In this document: positions 35,741-47,756 of the stretch, piece by piece | Position numbering within the stretch: position 1 is the stretch's first letter | Layout: each line of letters begins with the position of its first letter | The notes under the pieces: model-generated | Databases searched by the model: none | The model's input: only the letters and a program-made list of their open reading frames with translations | What the model was told of the DNA's origin: nothing | Translations under genes and position numbers: made by a program | Source: Flammula alnicola | Lineage: Eukaryota > Basidiomycota > Agaricomycetes > Agaricales > Strophariaceae | Length of the DNA stretch: 64,000 bases | Reading direction: 5' to 3' | NCBI GenBank assembly: GCA_015499995.1 | Contig: JADNRV010000093.1 | Coordinates: 149,983-213,982 of the forward strand

Positions 35741-36329
35741 AATATATGGCATGGTATTTCACTGATGGATACCTGCGGAGCATTCGTTCTCCCACCATTT
35801 TCTGATAGACGATCAAGCTTTGTGTTGGAGTGTACATAATCTCAAACTTCGAATATTCAATATACAACTTTCGTTTTCAGTGAAATTCGGCGTGACAGAA
35901 ACAAATCAAGTCATCTGAGTTGCTCTGAAACGCGTCAGGCGTGCTAGTTGGGCACCAAGCTGCATAACCGATCTATTAACTTCGTCAATCTGGCTCTGTT
36001 TCTGCTCGATCTCTATGGTCTACATAATCTGTAACTTTTTTGGTTAATTACTTGCGATTCCATAATGGGTTATAATACAATCGCTCCAGAGAACATGATC
36101 AATTGATGTGGACTAACGATGCTTGGGCGCTTGATCTCAAGAATGGGCTACTCCCGGGCCAGTCCGGTCATCGTGATCAATTGGCGTCACTCGCGTCATG
36201 AACTTCTGTTGTGCATTAATTAATGATGGTTTGGACATCTTAGGACGAGATAAGAATGGAGGTCGCAAAACTACATGTTTTCTAATTGCCACACTCGGAA
36301 GAGAAGGAATAAAAGGGTATAAAGAGTTT
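35741..36329. other. intergenic stretch
   Basis: AT-rich 3' flank of the F-box gene, no supported feature. Confidence 0.5.
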
Positions 36330-36949
36330 ACATACATGTTGAGAGCAGCCTTGGCGAAGGGGAAGGCATAATGAATTGACCAGCCATCAGCAACGTGACC
36401 TGGGACGAGGGAAGGAGGGAGCTGATGAAGATGATCCTCTTCAACCCGGACTTCTTGACGAGAGGAAGGAATGCTCGGGAGACGCAGAGAAGTGCCACAT
36501 TGCTGAATGACATTTGGTCAGCTCATTCATCGGGAGTCCTAGCTGAAAATAAATCATGTTTAGCGCTGGTGGAATAATCGACGTTTATGAAAGACGTGCG
36601 CTTACAAGTCTTGGAATCGGATCGTTGGTTGAGGGTTCTTTCCGGCATTGTTGACAAGGTAATCGAGACCGTTGGGGAGGAGAGGCGTGTGAGTTTCGAC
36701 ACCTATCAACGCTCTCGTGGTCCAACTCGACGACCTTCAAGCTCTTCAGGTGGTTAGCAGCGACGCTTGAAGCTCTGGCGAGTCGACACTGCGAGCGGTA
36801 GTGACGACGAAGTTTCTTCGTTTTTGAGCTCTAGTCAATCATTTTATGAGCGTTCTAAATGTGCGTTGTGAGGCTGGCACATACCAAGTTTTCGTGTTGG
36901 AATTGATTCCCCTGTCCATGTCAGCGGCGGTGATCAACCAGGAAGGCAT
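36330..36949 (-). pseudogene. decayed copy of the short-chain dehydrogenase
   Basis: It begins MPSWLITAADMDRGI at 36949, where the intact gene at 15938 has MPSWLITGANRGI, so the cofactor glycine motif is broken. HTPLLPNGLDYLVNNAGKNP near 36690 and SRAFLPLVKKSGLKRIIFIS near 36440 match the intact gene closely. The Tyr-Lys pair is lost (AGQFIMPSPSPRL in place of AGQFNAYSVAKAAL). The 3' third is missing. This is a truncated, disabled paralogue. Confidence 0.85.
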
Positions 36950-37473
36950 GTTGTGCTGTTGGATAAATCGAGTTGATTTCGTGAAAGGTAAGAGAAGTAT
37001 AGGTTGTTGGACTTCATCTCAATCACCTTGGGGTGCTTCTCTACGTTGAAAATAGAATGATCGAATCATGTAGAAGCAGAGCAAAGGATGCGTACCCTCC
37101 TTTAGCTTGCTGGAAGACCTGGACGCGGCGGCGTGTTGGACTAAGGACAACCCAGCCCGATTCGCTGCTAGACTCGGCCGACGCATCCCTGACGATAATA
37201 GTCGAGGCTATCAAACGAATTTATTCATATAGAATCCGGATGTGATTTTCTCGTCTGCCTGGTGTTCAGAAAGTATATTCAAGTCGGTTGGTCGATAGAG
37301 GAGGAAGTGCCGTGAGAAGAGATTACGGTGTTGCCGTGAGATGCCGCATCCATACTCCGCAGCTTTCAGGTTGTGATGTTGTGCTTTCCATGTCGGCGTA
37401 ACACAGCCGCATACCGCCCCTTCCTCTCTTTTTCTCCCTTCTTTCTCTCCCGAAAAGCCTTCGTATCCAAGGC
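36950..37473. other. intergenic stretch
   Basis: No gene supported. It contains the 5' flank of the VPS74 gene, with a CT-rich tract (about 37420-37455) just before its ATG. Confidence 0.5.
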
Positions 37474-38911
37474 ATGGCATCCGCGGGCGGTCTCTCGAGA
37501 CGACGCGTAGGAGGTGCCACCTCATCATCATACAACGACGAAGACGACGACGCACATCGAGCCTCCAACGGGCACTCGATAGCGGACACCAGCACTCCTC
37601 CAGGCGCCCAGCATGCGGGGTCTGCGTTTGAGGGCGGGAACAAGATTGCGTTCGATCCCAGGGATTTGCAGCAGGATGCCAGCGAGGAGGCGAGGATCGG
37701 CGGAAAGATGCCGCGTTTAACTATCATGGAGGAAGTTCTGCTGCTGGGGATCAAGGATAAGCAGGTACGTCGGTTTAAGTCTTTATTTATTAAACGAGAA
37801 TGTCTCCTGGACTATCTTTGTATTCTTTCCGACCAACGATACGTCCATTGTCTCCTGTTCTTCATGACACGCCATCGAACTTGATTTACTCATATGCGAT
37901 CATTCACCCAGGGTTATCTGTCATTTTGGAACGACAACATCTCATACGCGCTCCGTGGATGTATTCTTATTGAGCTCGCTCTTCGGCGTCGTATAGCCCT
38001 TGTGCGAGATCCGAATCGAAGGCGGATACCCATAATAGAGAGGCTTGTGGAGGTCATTGATGATCGGCAAACAGGCGAAACCATTCTGGACGAGGCGCTC
38101 AAGATGATGAAGTCCCAACAAGATGTGGAGAAGCTAAGTATTAATTCCTGGATAGATCTCATGAGCGGTGAGTTTTCTTCCCTGCCAAATCCCGCAGTTT
38201 TCTACTTCTCCAGCACCGTCTCGCCTCGCTTTGAATTTTGATGTTCGTCTCTAATTTTGTTGATCGGCACTTGCAGGAGAAACATGGAACGTCATGAAAA
38301 TCGGCTTTCAACTGAAGCAGGTCCGCGAGCGACTAGCGAAAGGACTCGTCGACAAAGGCGTTCTCCGGACGGAGAAACGCAATTTCCTCCTATTCGATAT
38401 GGCCACCCACCCCGTTGCCGACGTGCGCACGAAGGAGTCCATCATCAACCGCGTCGTCACGCTCCTTACCTCCACCACCACGGCCCTACCCCCTGCCGCA
38501 CTCGACAAAGAAGGCGTACAATGCCGTGTCCTCCGCGCCGTATGCCTTGTGTGTGCGGCGTACACCGCTAGCGTGCTGGATAATGCCTTTGGCCGACTGG
38601 GATACGAAGAACGAGAAGCGGCATTCCAGAGATGTGACGAGATCCTGGGCGAATTCGTCTCCTGGCCGTTCGGCACGGGAGGGATGATGACCTCGGGCGC
38701 GCCTACGCCGGCCGCGACTGCTGCAGGGAGGAGGAGACAGGCGACGAGGCTGGCTAGCGGCAGCGGCGGTGTGGAGGTCAGCGGTCGCGAGGTGGTGTTG
38801 GGTCTTGTGCAGGAGGTGCGGAAGGAGGCTGTTGGCGGAGAGGAGGACGTTGGGTTCGAGTTGATCGCTGGCGTGTTGGAGGTGTTGTCCAAACTCGATT
38901 CTTTGATCTAA
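37474..38911 (+). CDS. VPS74: Golgi PI4P effector Vps74/GOLPH3
   Basis: Three exons (37474-37764, 37912-38167, 38277-38911) give 393 residues. The N-terminus carries an arginine cluster (LSRRRVGG) like the one that binds coatomer in yeast Vps74. The GPP34 domain spans about 80-390: [84 protein letters not shown] and [10 protein letters not shown]. The protein binds phosphatidylinositol 4-phosphate on Golgi membranes and retains glycosyltransferases through COPI. A Gly/Ala-rich insertion (about residues 315-345, [20 protein letters not shown]) lengthens it relative to yeast (345 residues). Intact. Confidence 0.96.
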
Positions 38912-40960
38912 TTCGCCCCACTCCACCCTCTGGAACGCTATTTCTTGATGACTTCCATAACTTGGGCTTTCATTTCCGTCTCTTCCACTTGTGTCTCTTC
39001 CACTTGTTGGCTTGAGGCTTACCATGCAACGTTCAGCCCTCATCATATTCTTTTCTACCTGTTTTCCGTCGTCCACCATCTTATTTAATGATCGATATCG
39101 ATTCCAGGAACTTCTTTATGGTCTCTTTCGCTCGTGCGTATGTACGAGTTAAACATCCAAGCTCGCCTTGTGCTTCTTAATTTGTGAGGTGGGGTAACTA
39201 TGCTGCGCGATGAACACATGACGAGTTCAGCCCTTTGCGACGTTGACTTTCCGAAGTGAAGTGTGAGAGAACATGGCGAACGGCATGACATCGCGGAGGC
39301 GGTTCGAATTCCACGATGATCTCAACCGTTCAGGGAGACGTTAGGAAGGGACTTTGGACGTGATGGTGTCGGCGCGTCTTTGTATCAGCGAGCAATCGGC
39401 ACGAACGCGCAATGCTACATAACAAGCTCACTTGATGACTTTATCCCCGTGTCATCGCGCTGACCTTCGTCATGAGGGGCAGGAAGTGCCGATCCGTAAA
39501 TGCCGTAAATCAGCTCCATTAACGGTCGCCCGTCCTGCATTGGAATTTGGCGGTTGTAGAGTCTAGATGTTGCCTGGATGTTGCGCAAACGAAAACACGA
39601 CACCACGCAAGAAAAAGGAGGATGCCGCTACCTCTCGCATTGCAGCAGTTTTCTCAGCTGAGGTGCGCTGAAAGGGCAATGATGAGTCAAAACAGAAACC
39701 CAAAAAAAAAAACTCGGCCCGTTTACGGAAAAATAGAATCTTCCGCCACGGACATGCGCGTCCAGCTGCAAATGGCCGGCATCGTACATAGACCTTCTGG
39801 ACTCCCAAAAAATGCTCTTGGCATCGGTGGGTAGAGAGTACTTAAGCGTAAGCACATGGGCGAGTTACAGGACATTAGGAGAAATTAGGCCATCATAACC
39901 TGGATACGTAGAAAAAGGCCCTGAACATGTTCTAGGGACATATCATAATATGTATGTACGCACTTGCAATCAAGGGCGTTCATTACCAAGCAGTGCCTCA
40001 GAATTCGTTTTTCCGGATGAGAAGTCTGGTAATTAATAATGTGAAAAGAAGGCCGGTCGTGCTTGGTTGTTCTTCGTTAGAAATGGAGTATGAGGTGGTG
40101 ACTTCAGTCGACCCAGTCGATGAGAGATAAGTAGGCCAATCGAAAACGGCCCAAATGTCATTCATTGAATAGATGATGATGAAAGAAGGTTTTCTGATGA
40201 TGAGTGTAGGAATTCGGCAGAATTTTGTAGACTATACTTTTGGGGTTAAGCCCATTTGTGGACCCAACTTGACGACCGTCGATGAGGAGCCTGAAGCCCA
40301 GGTTGCTGACATAGAGGGTGCTCGCCGCTCAGCGTTTCAAACGTCAATGAGCTAGAGATGAAAATTGTCGTCGTGGAGGCATCGTAGTCGTGACAGAATA
40401 ATCTGTTAAAAACAAAGGGAAATTTCTGCGCACTGAGGCGATATCCAGGGAGCTGTGGGTTGCTTGGTGAACCTGCCATCACTAAAGAAAGAAGCTTACG
40501 ATATGTATGCACAGGGTCGATCCCTTTATTTCAAGCAAGGGTAGCAGTTTTTACGTTTCTTGCTCCCCCTGCCCTCGCTCTGACGTTGTACGAAGAAGTG
40601 TCGGTGAAGAAAGGTTCGTCGCAATGTTTTGTTTTTCGCATGTTTATTTATTCCTGGTGGCGACGGCGAACATTAATATTGATGCATGATGGATCGTGAC
40701 TGGACTCCGAGTCCGTCCTTGATCAATTTTTATACCGCCATTGGGGCTGTAGCTGTCCAACGTCCGGCAGCTATGGACATATCCAGCGATGCTTATTTCC
40801 GTCTCTTTTCCACAGGATCTTGACTGCTATCCTCGACGACTCAAGTTCCAGCAATCGCCTACCGAGACCAACTAAGTACAGCTCGCACGGACACCCTCGT
40901 TGCTTTGCTGGGCGTCCTCTTACCGTCTTCGCAAGTCACATACGTGGGATCTGACACGAC
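38912..40960. other. long intergenic stretch
   Basis: About 2 kb with only short frames in all readings; no repeat or RNA gene recognised. It must contain the promoter of the G-alpha gene, but no element is supported. Confidence 0.5.
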
Positions 40961-43209
40961 ATGGGTGCTACCAGCGACCAAGACCCTTTCGCTCTCTTCC
41001 ACACTCCGCCGCCCAACGAAACTCCCGGAGAACGAGCAGCTCGCCAGGCAAAAGAGGCGGAGGAAAAGCGGGTTAGTGATCAGATCGACGACCAGTTGAA
41101 AGCAGAGCGTTTGGCGTTGAAAAAGCAGAAGTATACGGTTCGCGTGCTCCTGCTCGGTCAATCTGAGAGTGGTAAGTGCTCATCTAGCGCTCACTGTCAA
41201 TTCTTATTACTACAACTAACTGGATCCTACGTCAGGTAAATCGACGACGTTAAAAAGTGAGTATTCATCTTACTCGAATAGCGCCATGGGTTCTGACGAC
41301 TCGCACTGAATCAGACTTCCGGATGCGATATGCGAAAGCTGCATGGGAAGCTGAGCGTGCCTCTTGGCGCGCTGTTATTCAGTTGAACATCATCCGCTCT
41401 ATCATCACTATCGTCGAAACCCTTCAAGCAGAGATGGACGGCGAGGCTATCGACCAGCCCGATACTCCTAGTACCCCCCGTGTACCTGCGACGCCAATGA
41501 TCGCCCACCCCCCATCCGGTGAAGCTCAATCATCGGATTCATTCCACTACGATCCCTTGTCTGACCCAGGCGCCTCTCCGACAGTGGTTACCTCTTTCAT
41601 CACCTCTAGACAGAGTTCCGACTCCCTCTCACGGACCGCTTCACTCTCAAGATCCACGGCCGCGGCGTCGTTATCAACAGCCCTTACGGGGAAGCATCAA
41701 CTTCTAAAGCTGCGCCTGGGTCCTCTGCGCCGAGTCGAGAAAGATCTGAAGAAGCGGCTCGGTGAAGGCGCAGAGGAAGAACGAGATGGCGTAGCGGAGT
41801 CGTTGGGACCTCTCAGCCTGGAGAGCGGGTCTGAAGTTCTCGTTCGACGCCAGCAGAAGGAATTCGGGGTGCATCAGCTACAAGAAGCCTTAGAGAGAGG
41901 AACAGCGCGGAGTGGAAGCCGCCGAGGACACGGAAGCGACGATGGAGCCACTTCCCCGGATGACGTTGACGAAGCCACGGAGGTTCTTGCGAGTTGCCTC
42001 GATGATATGAAGACACTCTGGTCAGATGAAGTTGTAAAGGTCGTTTTGAAGAAACGAAGAATACGACTGGAAGATTCAGCTGGATTGTAAGTCTTTCATG
42101 GTGTCGTCTTCAACCTGTTAATTACGACATGCCCCAGTTTCTTAGACGACCTTGACCGCATCGCAAGGCGGGAATACGAACCTTCTGATGACGACGTCAT
42201 TCGGGCTCGTCTGAGGACGTTGGGTGTGCAAGAATATCGAATAAAATTCGAAGCCAACTCCAGTGTGTTCGCTGGTGCGTTTTACTGACTACTATTTCCC
42301 TATGACATAGCTATTTAACTCAGTCATTCCAGGCGGTATCGGAGGAGATGCTGGCAGGGACTGGCTCTTATACGACGTTGGCGGATCTCGGACGATGGTA
42401 CGTATGCACGTTGATCGAACGAAACCCCAGCTCATTCCACTCAATCTAGCGCCATGCTTGGGTACCCTATTTCGACAATATACAGGCCATTATATTTCGT
42501 GAGTATCTCGTTAAATATGTCGTACTTATCCCTGAAATAACTTTACCACCTTTCTCGAAAGTTGCTCGTGAGTTGCTTCGTTATCGTTGTAACGTCCTTG
42601 CCCCTTTATTAACTATTTCTTTCGTAGCGGTCTCGTGCTTCGATGAACGTCTATCGGAGGACTCCAAGGTCAATCGTCTCGAAGATTCGTTCCTCCTATG
42701 GCGGAAGATTTGCTCGTCCAAGCTGCTCGCGAAGGCGACTATGATCCTCTTCCTCAACAAGTGCGACTTGCTGAAGCGGAAACTGAAGTCGGGTGTGCAA
42801 GTAAAGACGTACCTACCCAGCTTTGGTAGCAGGAGCAATGATGTGGGAACTGTCGTGAAATGTGAGTCGTGGCCGGTTTACTTGGGCTGAAATTATTATC
42901 GACTCGACTGATATCGAACGCGCTAGATCTGCGAGAAAAGTTCAAGGAAGTTTTGAAGGAGCATTCTCCGGAGCCGCGCTCTTGTTACTTCTATGCCACA
43001 TCGGTCATCGTTCGTCATTTATCTCCCTTCTCCCTCTCCATGTCTCATTTTATAGTACGACAGGATACTAAAGCGACAGCCACGACGATCAAAGCCGGTA
43101 CGTTCGCTTGCATGTCTCGTCCTACCTTTCCCTCCTGACGTTTTCCATTCATAATGCAGTCAAAGACAGTATCCTCCGGGATTACCTCAAAAGCGCAGAT
43201 TTCGTGTAA
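40961..43209 (+). CDS. divergent heterotrimeric G-protein alpha subunit
   Basis: Eleven exons (40961-41171, 41236-41256, 41315-42086, 42138-42274, 42333-42397, 42450-42498, 42562-42567, 42628-42861, 42927-43009, 43064-43097, 43160-43209) give 553 residues in phase. The P-loop is LLGQSESGKSTT (64-75), switch I has R358 and T361 (ARLRTLGV), switch II is DVGGSRTMRHAW (395-406), and the base-recognition motif is FLNKCD (462-467). The catalytic Gln of DVGGQ is replaced by Ser399. The helical domain holds a long Ser/Pro-rich and charged insertion (about 115-320), so the protein is roughly 200 residues longer than a typical 350-residue G-alpha. It starts MGATS, with Gly2 but no Cys3. Exons of 21 and 6 bases are required to keep the frame. 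Likely a membrane signalling GTPase with altered hydrolysis. Confidence 0.93.
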
Positions 43210-43886
43210 CTCCTAAGCGGTGCTTTGACTTGCGCGCTCATCCTATTTTTCTACTTATATCTTTCGGAAAGTCAATTTCATTATATCCCCATGGAACTTT
43301 ATATCGTTGCTTCGCCATGTACATATTTCCAGCCGTCTGCTTCATCCCCTCTCCACGTTACGTTATGTTCTTTTCTCTATTCCTGTGACGCCTTATGGTT
43401 AGCAACGTTACATTTCTATTTAATCTTCAAGTAGTGTAAGGCTGGCATCTTACTCCGTATCAAGTGATCATGACTATTACAACACTCATGCAATTTTAAG
43501 TTGTGCCCTTCCTGAGTCGACAGTGGTAAGTACGACTTTACTGGGCTCGCTAGATAGCTCGGGGTTGTCCGTTGGAAGACGGGTCGTGAAAACCTTTTCG
43601 ATTGTGGTTGTTGAACCAAGAACGCCGCCTTCGATTTTCGGAACAGTCATGTTCTAAAGTCGTCGATGGTGGGCGCTGACTGCGCTCTGGCACTCGTATG
43701 TATCACAGCCGAACTTTCCAAGTACACCGCCAGCCCATTTATGCGCTTTCACTTGGCCAATCTCGGCACTGCGACTATTGGACAGTCTGGCGCGATGTCA
43801 CTTTTGTTAGTTTAAAATAGAAATAATTAGAGGGAAGCACACACGAGATAAATCGTCTAATATACTATTATGAGGATAACCGCTTT
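43210..43886. other. convergent intergenic region
   Basis: 3' flanks of the G-alpha and DUF6533 genes; no feature supported. Confidence 0.5.
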
Positions 43887-45235
43887 CTACATGCCGTCTG
43901 CGCCAGATCTAACTTGAAGTATGTGCATATCAATATCGCTCGAGACGCTGGCCGTACTTTCCGGATCTAATGTTGTGGGATGCAATTTCAGCATGTTCAT
44001 AATCATCCGGCAACACTGTAATAATTGAAACATCAAACTAGAGTTCGCGTGAAAGTTAAGACGACTCACGGTGATAGATAATAATGAGATCGGCCAGCTA
44101 TGTTTAACGACTGAGTAAATACTGCGCACGACGACGAACTGATGAAAGCGACTCACCCAAAAACAACGTGTGCTTTTGACACTTGACTGATAAAGGAGTA
44201 GGGTACGATGGCTGAGAATAGCGCTGTTGTGGTTCCGTGAGCCATCACGGGTGGATGAAGAAAGAACACCGGCAGACGAACAACAAACGAGGATCACTAT
44301 CCAGATTCCATCGCGAGTAACGACTCGTGCAACAGGTACCCCAAGATGTGCGAGATTCCGTTTCGCAAGTTGCAACTGTCAATATACCCAATGGTAGGTG
44401 CGTTACCCATACGGATATACTGAATATTACGATCAGAAATGGAATATTAGGTAGTTCAAACCATGCGGCGTACCAGAAGTAGATGATATTTGGGTGTGTC
44501 TCCATCGTGTCGCATATACAGTCGAACGGAACATCAAGGATTGTGCGTGGCGAAAGTACAGCTTCCGCAGCAATTTGTGCACAGAAGAGCAACACAAGAA
44601 GGACGGCGATCCTAATGTCTTTCAGATAAAGTGCATAAACTGGGAAATTTTACGCTGTGTTCAGTACAATGGACAGGGAATTCTGGTGTTTTATCAACTT
44701 TTTTCTCAGCATCAATATCAAGTCAAGAGCAGCCATCAAGCAGCAGGCCGCTATAATGAGGAACATAAAGCACTGCTTGCAAACAGTATCCGGGATATCT
44801 ACACTCCAAAGCGGCCCAGAAACGAGATAGAAATTGATGCTAGAAAGTCAGGCGCAGAAATCAGCTCTAGCAAGTGTCTAATGTGTGGTACATATCCTGA
44901 CCTTTTCACAATGATCGCGAAGTAACGCGAGAAAATATATGTTATCTTCACGCCAGTAGTGGGCCGTCTGTTTCCAGGACAACCAAGCCATCCTAGTCAA
45001 TATCGCGAGATCATGCACATACCGCCATATATGACGAAATTCATCTCGCGATGTAAGGATGTACTCCCAGGAAAGAACCGCCAGCGAAGCCACTGCAGGG
45101 AGGCAAAGATAGAGCATGAATACTTAGAGAGCTCTGGGTAGATGCAGAAATTCGAACTTAACACGTAGACCATTTACGCAAAGAAAGGTTCTCGACGAGT
45201 TTGTAGTCAATAGCATTGGGTTTTGGCAACGCCAT
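43887..45235 (-). CDS. DUF6533-type multi-pass membrane protein
   Basis: Exons 45235-45178, 45092-45023 and 44967-44902 join to YKLVENLSLLASLAVLSWEY and DEFRHIWRRPTTGVKITYIF, the DUF6533 signature. The next exon, from about 44843 (SINFYLVSGPLWSVD...), gives AACCLMAALDLILMLR. Then come YALYLKDIRIAVLLVLLF, SPRTILDVPFDC and YFWYAAWFELPNIPFLI, and after an intron VPVARVVTRDGIWIVILVCC. About seven hydrophobic segments are visible, as in other members of this Basidiomycota-specific family of unknown function. The junction after LMLR fails by one base at an A6 run (44705-44710), so the gene may be disabled or that run misread. The end near 43887 is uncertain. The Tc1/mariner element inserts about 200 bases upstream of its ATG. 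Confidence 0.72.
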
Positions 45236-45438
45236 GAAGTGGTAGGATGGGCATGGGTGAGCGTCACGGTTACTGCTCAAGGATCACTTGAAGTGAACGT
45301 CCTGAAGGAAAGAGCCTGGGAAGGACATAACGCCGTGTCCTAAATCGCCTATCAGTTTGATTAATATATTTCCCCAGCCTATTTATAAAAGGGCCTCGCG
45401 ACGATAAGTGTGTGACAAAAGCGCTTATCAACATCTTA

Positions 45439-45534
45439 CAGCTGATTCCGAAAACTATGTCAGTGTTGGTTTTTTTTGCGTCGGTCCATCAGCAATATAG
45501 GATATTCAGGCACTGACCAATATGGTAAGGTGGT
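45439..45534 (+). repeat. left terminal inverted repeat
   Basis: Matches the reverse complement of 49045-49140 at all 96 positions, including an eight-T run; beyond it similarity continues with scattered C/T differences. The outer sequence CAGCTGATTCCG abuts the TA duplication. Confidence 0.97.
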
Positions 45535-45688
45535 TGCGAGGCGTCTCGATTTGGAGCATACCACCGCGTGCAAAGCGCGTCCAAGTCGCACTTGAATGTA
45601 GATGTGTTGGCTACGTTGAGATGCTCAGAGAGGGGAGAGAGATTCCCGCTTTCAACTTATTCTTCCACTTCCTACTGTCCTTTCTGAA

Positions 45689-47609
45689 ATGTTTCCTCAT
45701 AATAATAGCAATCCTCCTCCCTATAATAATTCTATACCCCCAGTCAGGCTGAATTTGTATTTGTGGATGACCCTCCACCTTCTCCTTCTCTCAGTGACCT
45801 TGAAATCCAGACATTTGGTACGGAAAATTCTCTTTTTACTTCAAGAAATTCCGTGCTCAAAGTCTCAAAGGGCATAGACTTGCCTATATACCAACGTCTA
45901 GACCACCCACACGCAACACACATATCACCACTCCTTCCGAGTCTCAAATTTATCTACCTGGGTCCGAGCCGCTGCCCGCGTACACCCAGACTCAGCCAGT
46001 TAGCACACCACGCCGTACAGCCGCCTCTTTGCCGGCACCGCGGCCCCAGGCAGCTTCCATCGAGTCCCACGTTGTCGAGTCCCACGCTGTCGTTCCTTCC
46101 CAACGCGTGGTTCCTGCGCAAGAACACCCTCGAAATCCAGCTCAGCCTCCTACTAGCACACCCTCTCTAACCACACGGGTAGCCTCTCGAGGACAGGCTC
46201 ACACTACCAAGGCATCCACATCTCACAACGATGTTTCAGATGACGAGTTGGAACCAGCCAAGTTCGAGCTCGTCGTGTGGGCTATCAAACCCGTCAAAAC
46301 TACTACGGCTGGTCGCAAAAAAACTGCCAAAGTAGCGAAAGTGGAACCGTCAAGCTTTGGTCCAGGCGAGTCTAATACAGATCTCGACTGGGCAAGCTTC
46401 TTGGAGATCGTGGCGGACCTTCTCGAAACAAAACCTGTCATGCTTGTTCTCCACTCTTTAGAGTGGAAGTGGTTGAAGCCGGCCAATTCTCCGTGGCTCC
46501 CGCTTCGGACTCAGAGCGCGTACCACTCTCTTGTCCGCCAACTTCGAGCACCGCCCAAAAATGTCTCGGGGGCATATATTATCGTGAAGATGGATTGGCC
46601 ACTTCAACAGCCTGTCGATCGTTCAAAGGTATGTTTTTCAATATAATAAGAGTTGTTTTCATTGTCTAAATACACATTTCAAGCCGTGGGCAGCGCTTAA
46701 TTCTATGGGTCCCGATGAAGAGGAGGATGACGATGATGACAGGAAAAGGAAAAAGGTATGTCCAGCGTCAGTTTCCAACTTTTTATGAGACACTTACCAT
46801 TATTCCAGACAACCAAGTTCGACGATGATGTAGATGAATACCTTGTTGAGATTGAGTCAAAGTATCCGGCAGGAACATGTACAACTCATCCTGATCAGGA
46901 ATGTTTCCACCACCGTCCGTCGGACAATCATTTTGAACTGACACGCGCGCGAAAAATTTTCTGGGCTGCTAAAATTGTGCGTTCATCTCTATCTGCGGAA
47001 AATATTCTTATTGACATAATTTAGCGAGATGGGAAGGCATCCATCCTTGTCCCGCCGCTTTCATCAAATCTCTTCAATGCAAAGTCGGCAACACGAACAC
47101 CAAGGACTCCTGCCGCAGCCTCGAATTCAACAGCGCCTGCAGCCTCTCACGCTCCTGCAACACCGTCACACCCGCATATGGGCGGATATCCTTATATGAT
47201 GCCGCCATATGGATACCAGCCTCCTCCACCTGCTCCTTATCATATGTATCCTCCTATGTATCAGCCACCATCTATGTTCTATGATCCTGGACGATCTGCT
47301 CACTCCAAGAGCTGACGACATAGAGACTCTTATTCGTCTCCATCCCCTGTGCCCTCTCGCTCATCCCCTCCACCTGCTCCAAGTCGCTCATCACCTCCGC
47401 CACCCGGAGGCTCCGTCGAAGAATTCTGCGAGCGTTATGGATTCAAGGATTCAGTCTGTGATGGGTTGAAGGAGCTTGGCTTTGAAATAGGTGACAATCT
47501 ATTATCCGTCAAAGCCGCACAGTGGAAAGAAGTGGGAATCCGCCCTCTCACTGTTGCCCGTATCATCAAGAACTATACAAAGTACAAGGCTGATTTACGT
47601 AGCGCTTAA
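45689..47609 (+). CDS. passenger gene of the Tc1/mariner element, SAM-like C-terminus
   Basis: Well supported exons are 45871-46628, 46684-46755, 46809-46976, 47025-47245 and 47324-47609, all in phase. An exon ending at 45817 (LEIQTFG) precedes them. The 5' end is uncertain; 45689 is the best ATG (MFPHNNSNPPPYNNS). The product is about 530 residues. It has a Pro/Ser-rich N-terminus, a conserved-looking block (DWASFLEIVADLL to SAYHSLVRQL), an acidic-basic stretch (DEEEDDDDDDRKRKK), a Cys/His segment (CTTHPDQECFHH), a Pro/Tyr/Met-rich linker and a C-terminal helical domain from SVEEFCERYGFKDSVCDGLK to VARIIKNYTKYK that resembles a SAM domain. The unspliced frame has TGA at 47313, removed by the 47246-47323 intron. 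No nuclease or transposase motif. Probable role: DNA- or protein-binding accessory factor; function unproven. Confidence 0.68.
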
Positions 47610-47756
47610 TTTTTGATGCTCCTTCTTACCTATGCTCCTTTTAATTTTGCGTGATACCTAGTAGATACCAGTCTCTTTATATTCACGATTCACATGTCGC
47701 TCACACTTTTAGTGAAGCATGGACTTCGTTCTAATAAATTCAATTTTGCTGTATAT

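Noticed and set aside
38308..38892. 194-codon minus-strand ORF opposite VPS74
   Set aside because: Antisense of the GPP34 exon, no domain of its own.
39301..39320. GGTTCGAATTCC, resembling a tRNA B box
   Set aside because: No A box at the right distance and no cloverleaf could be formed.
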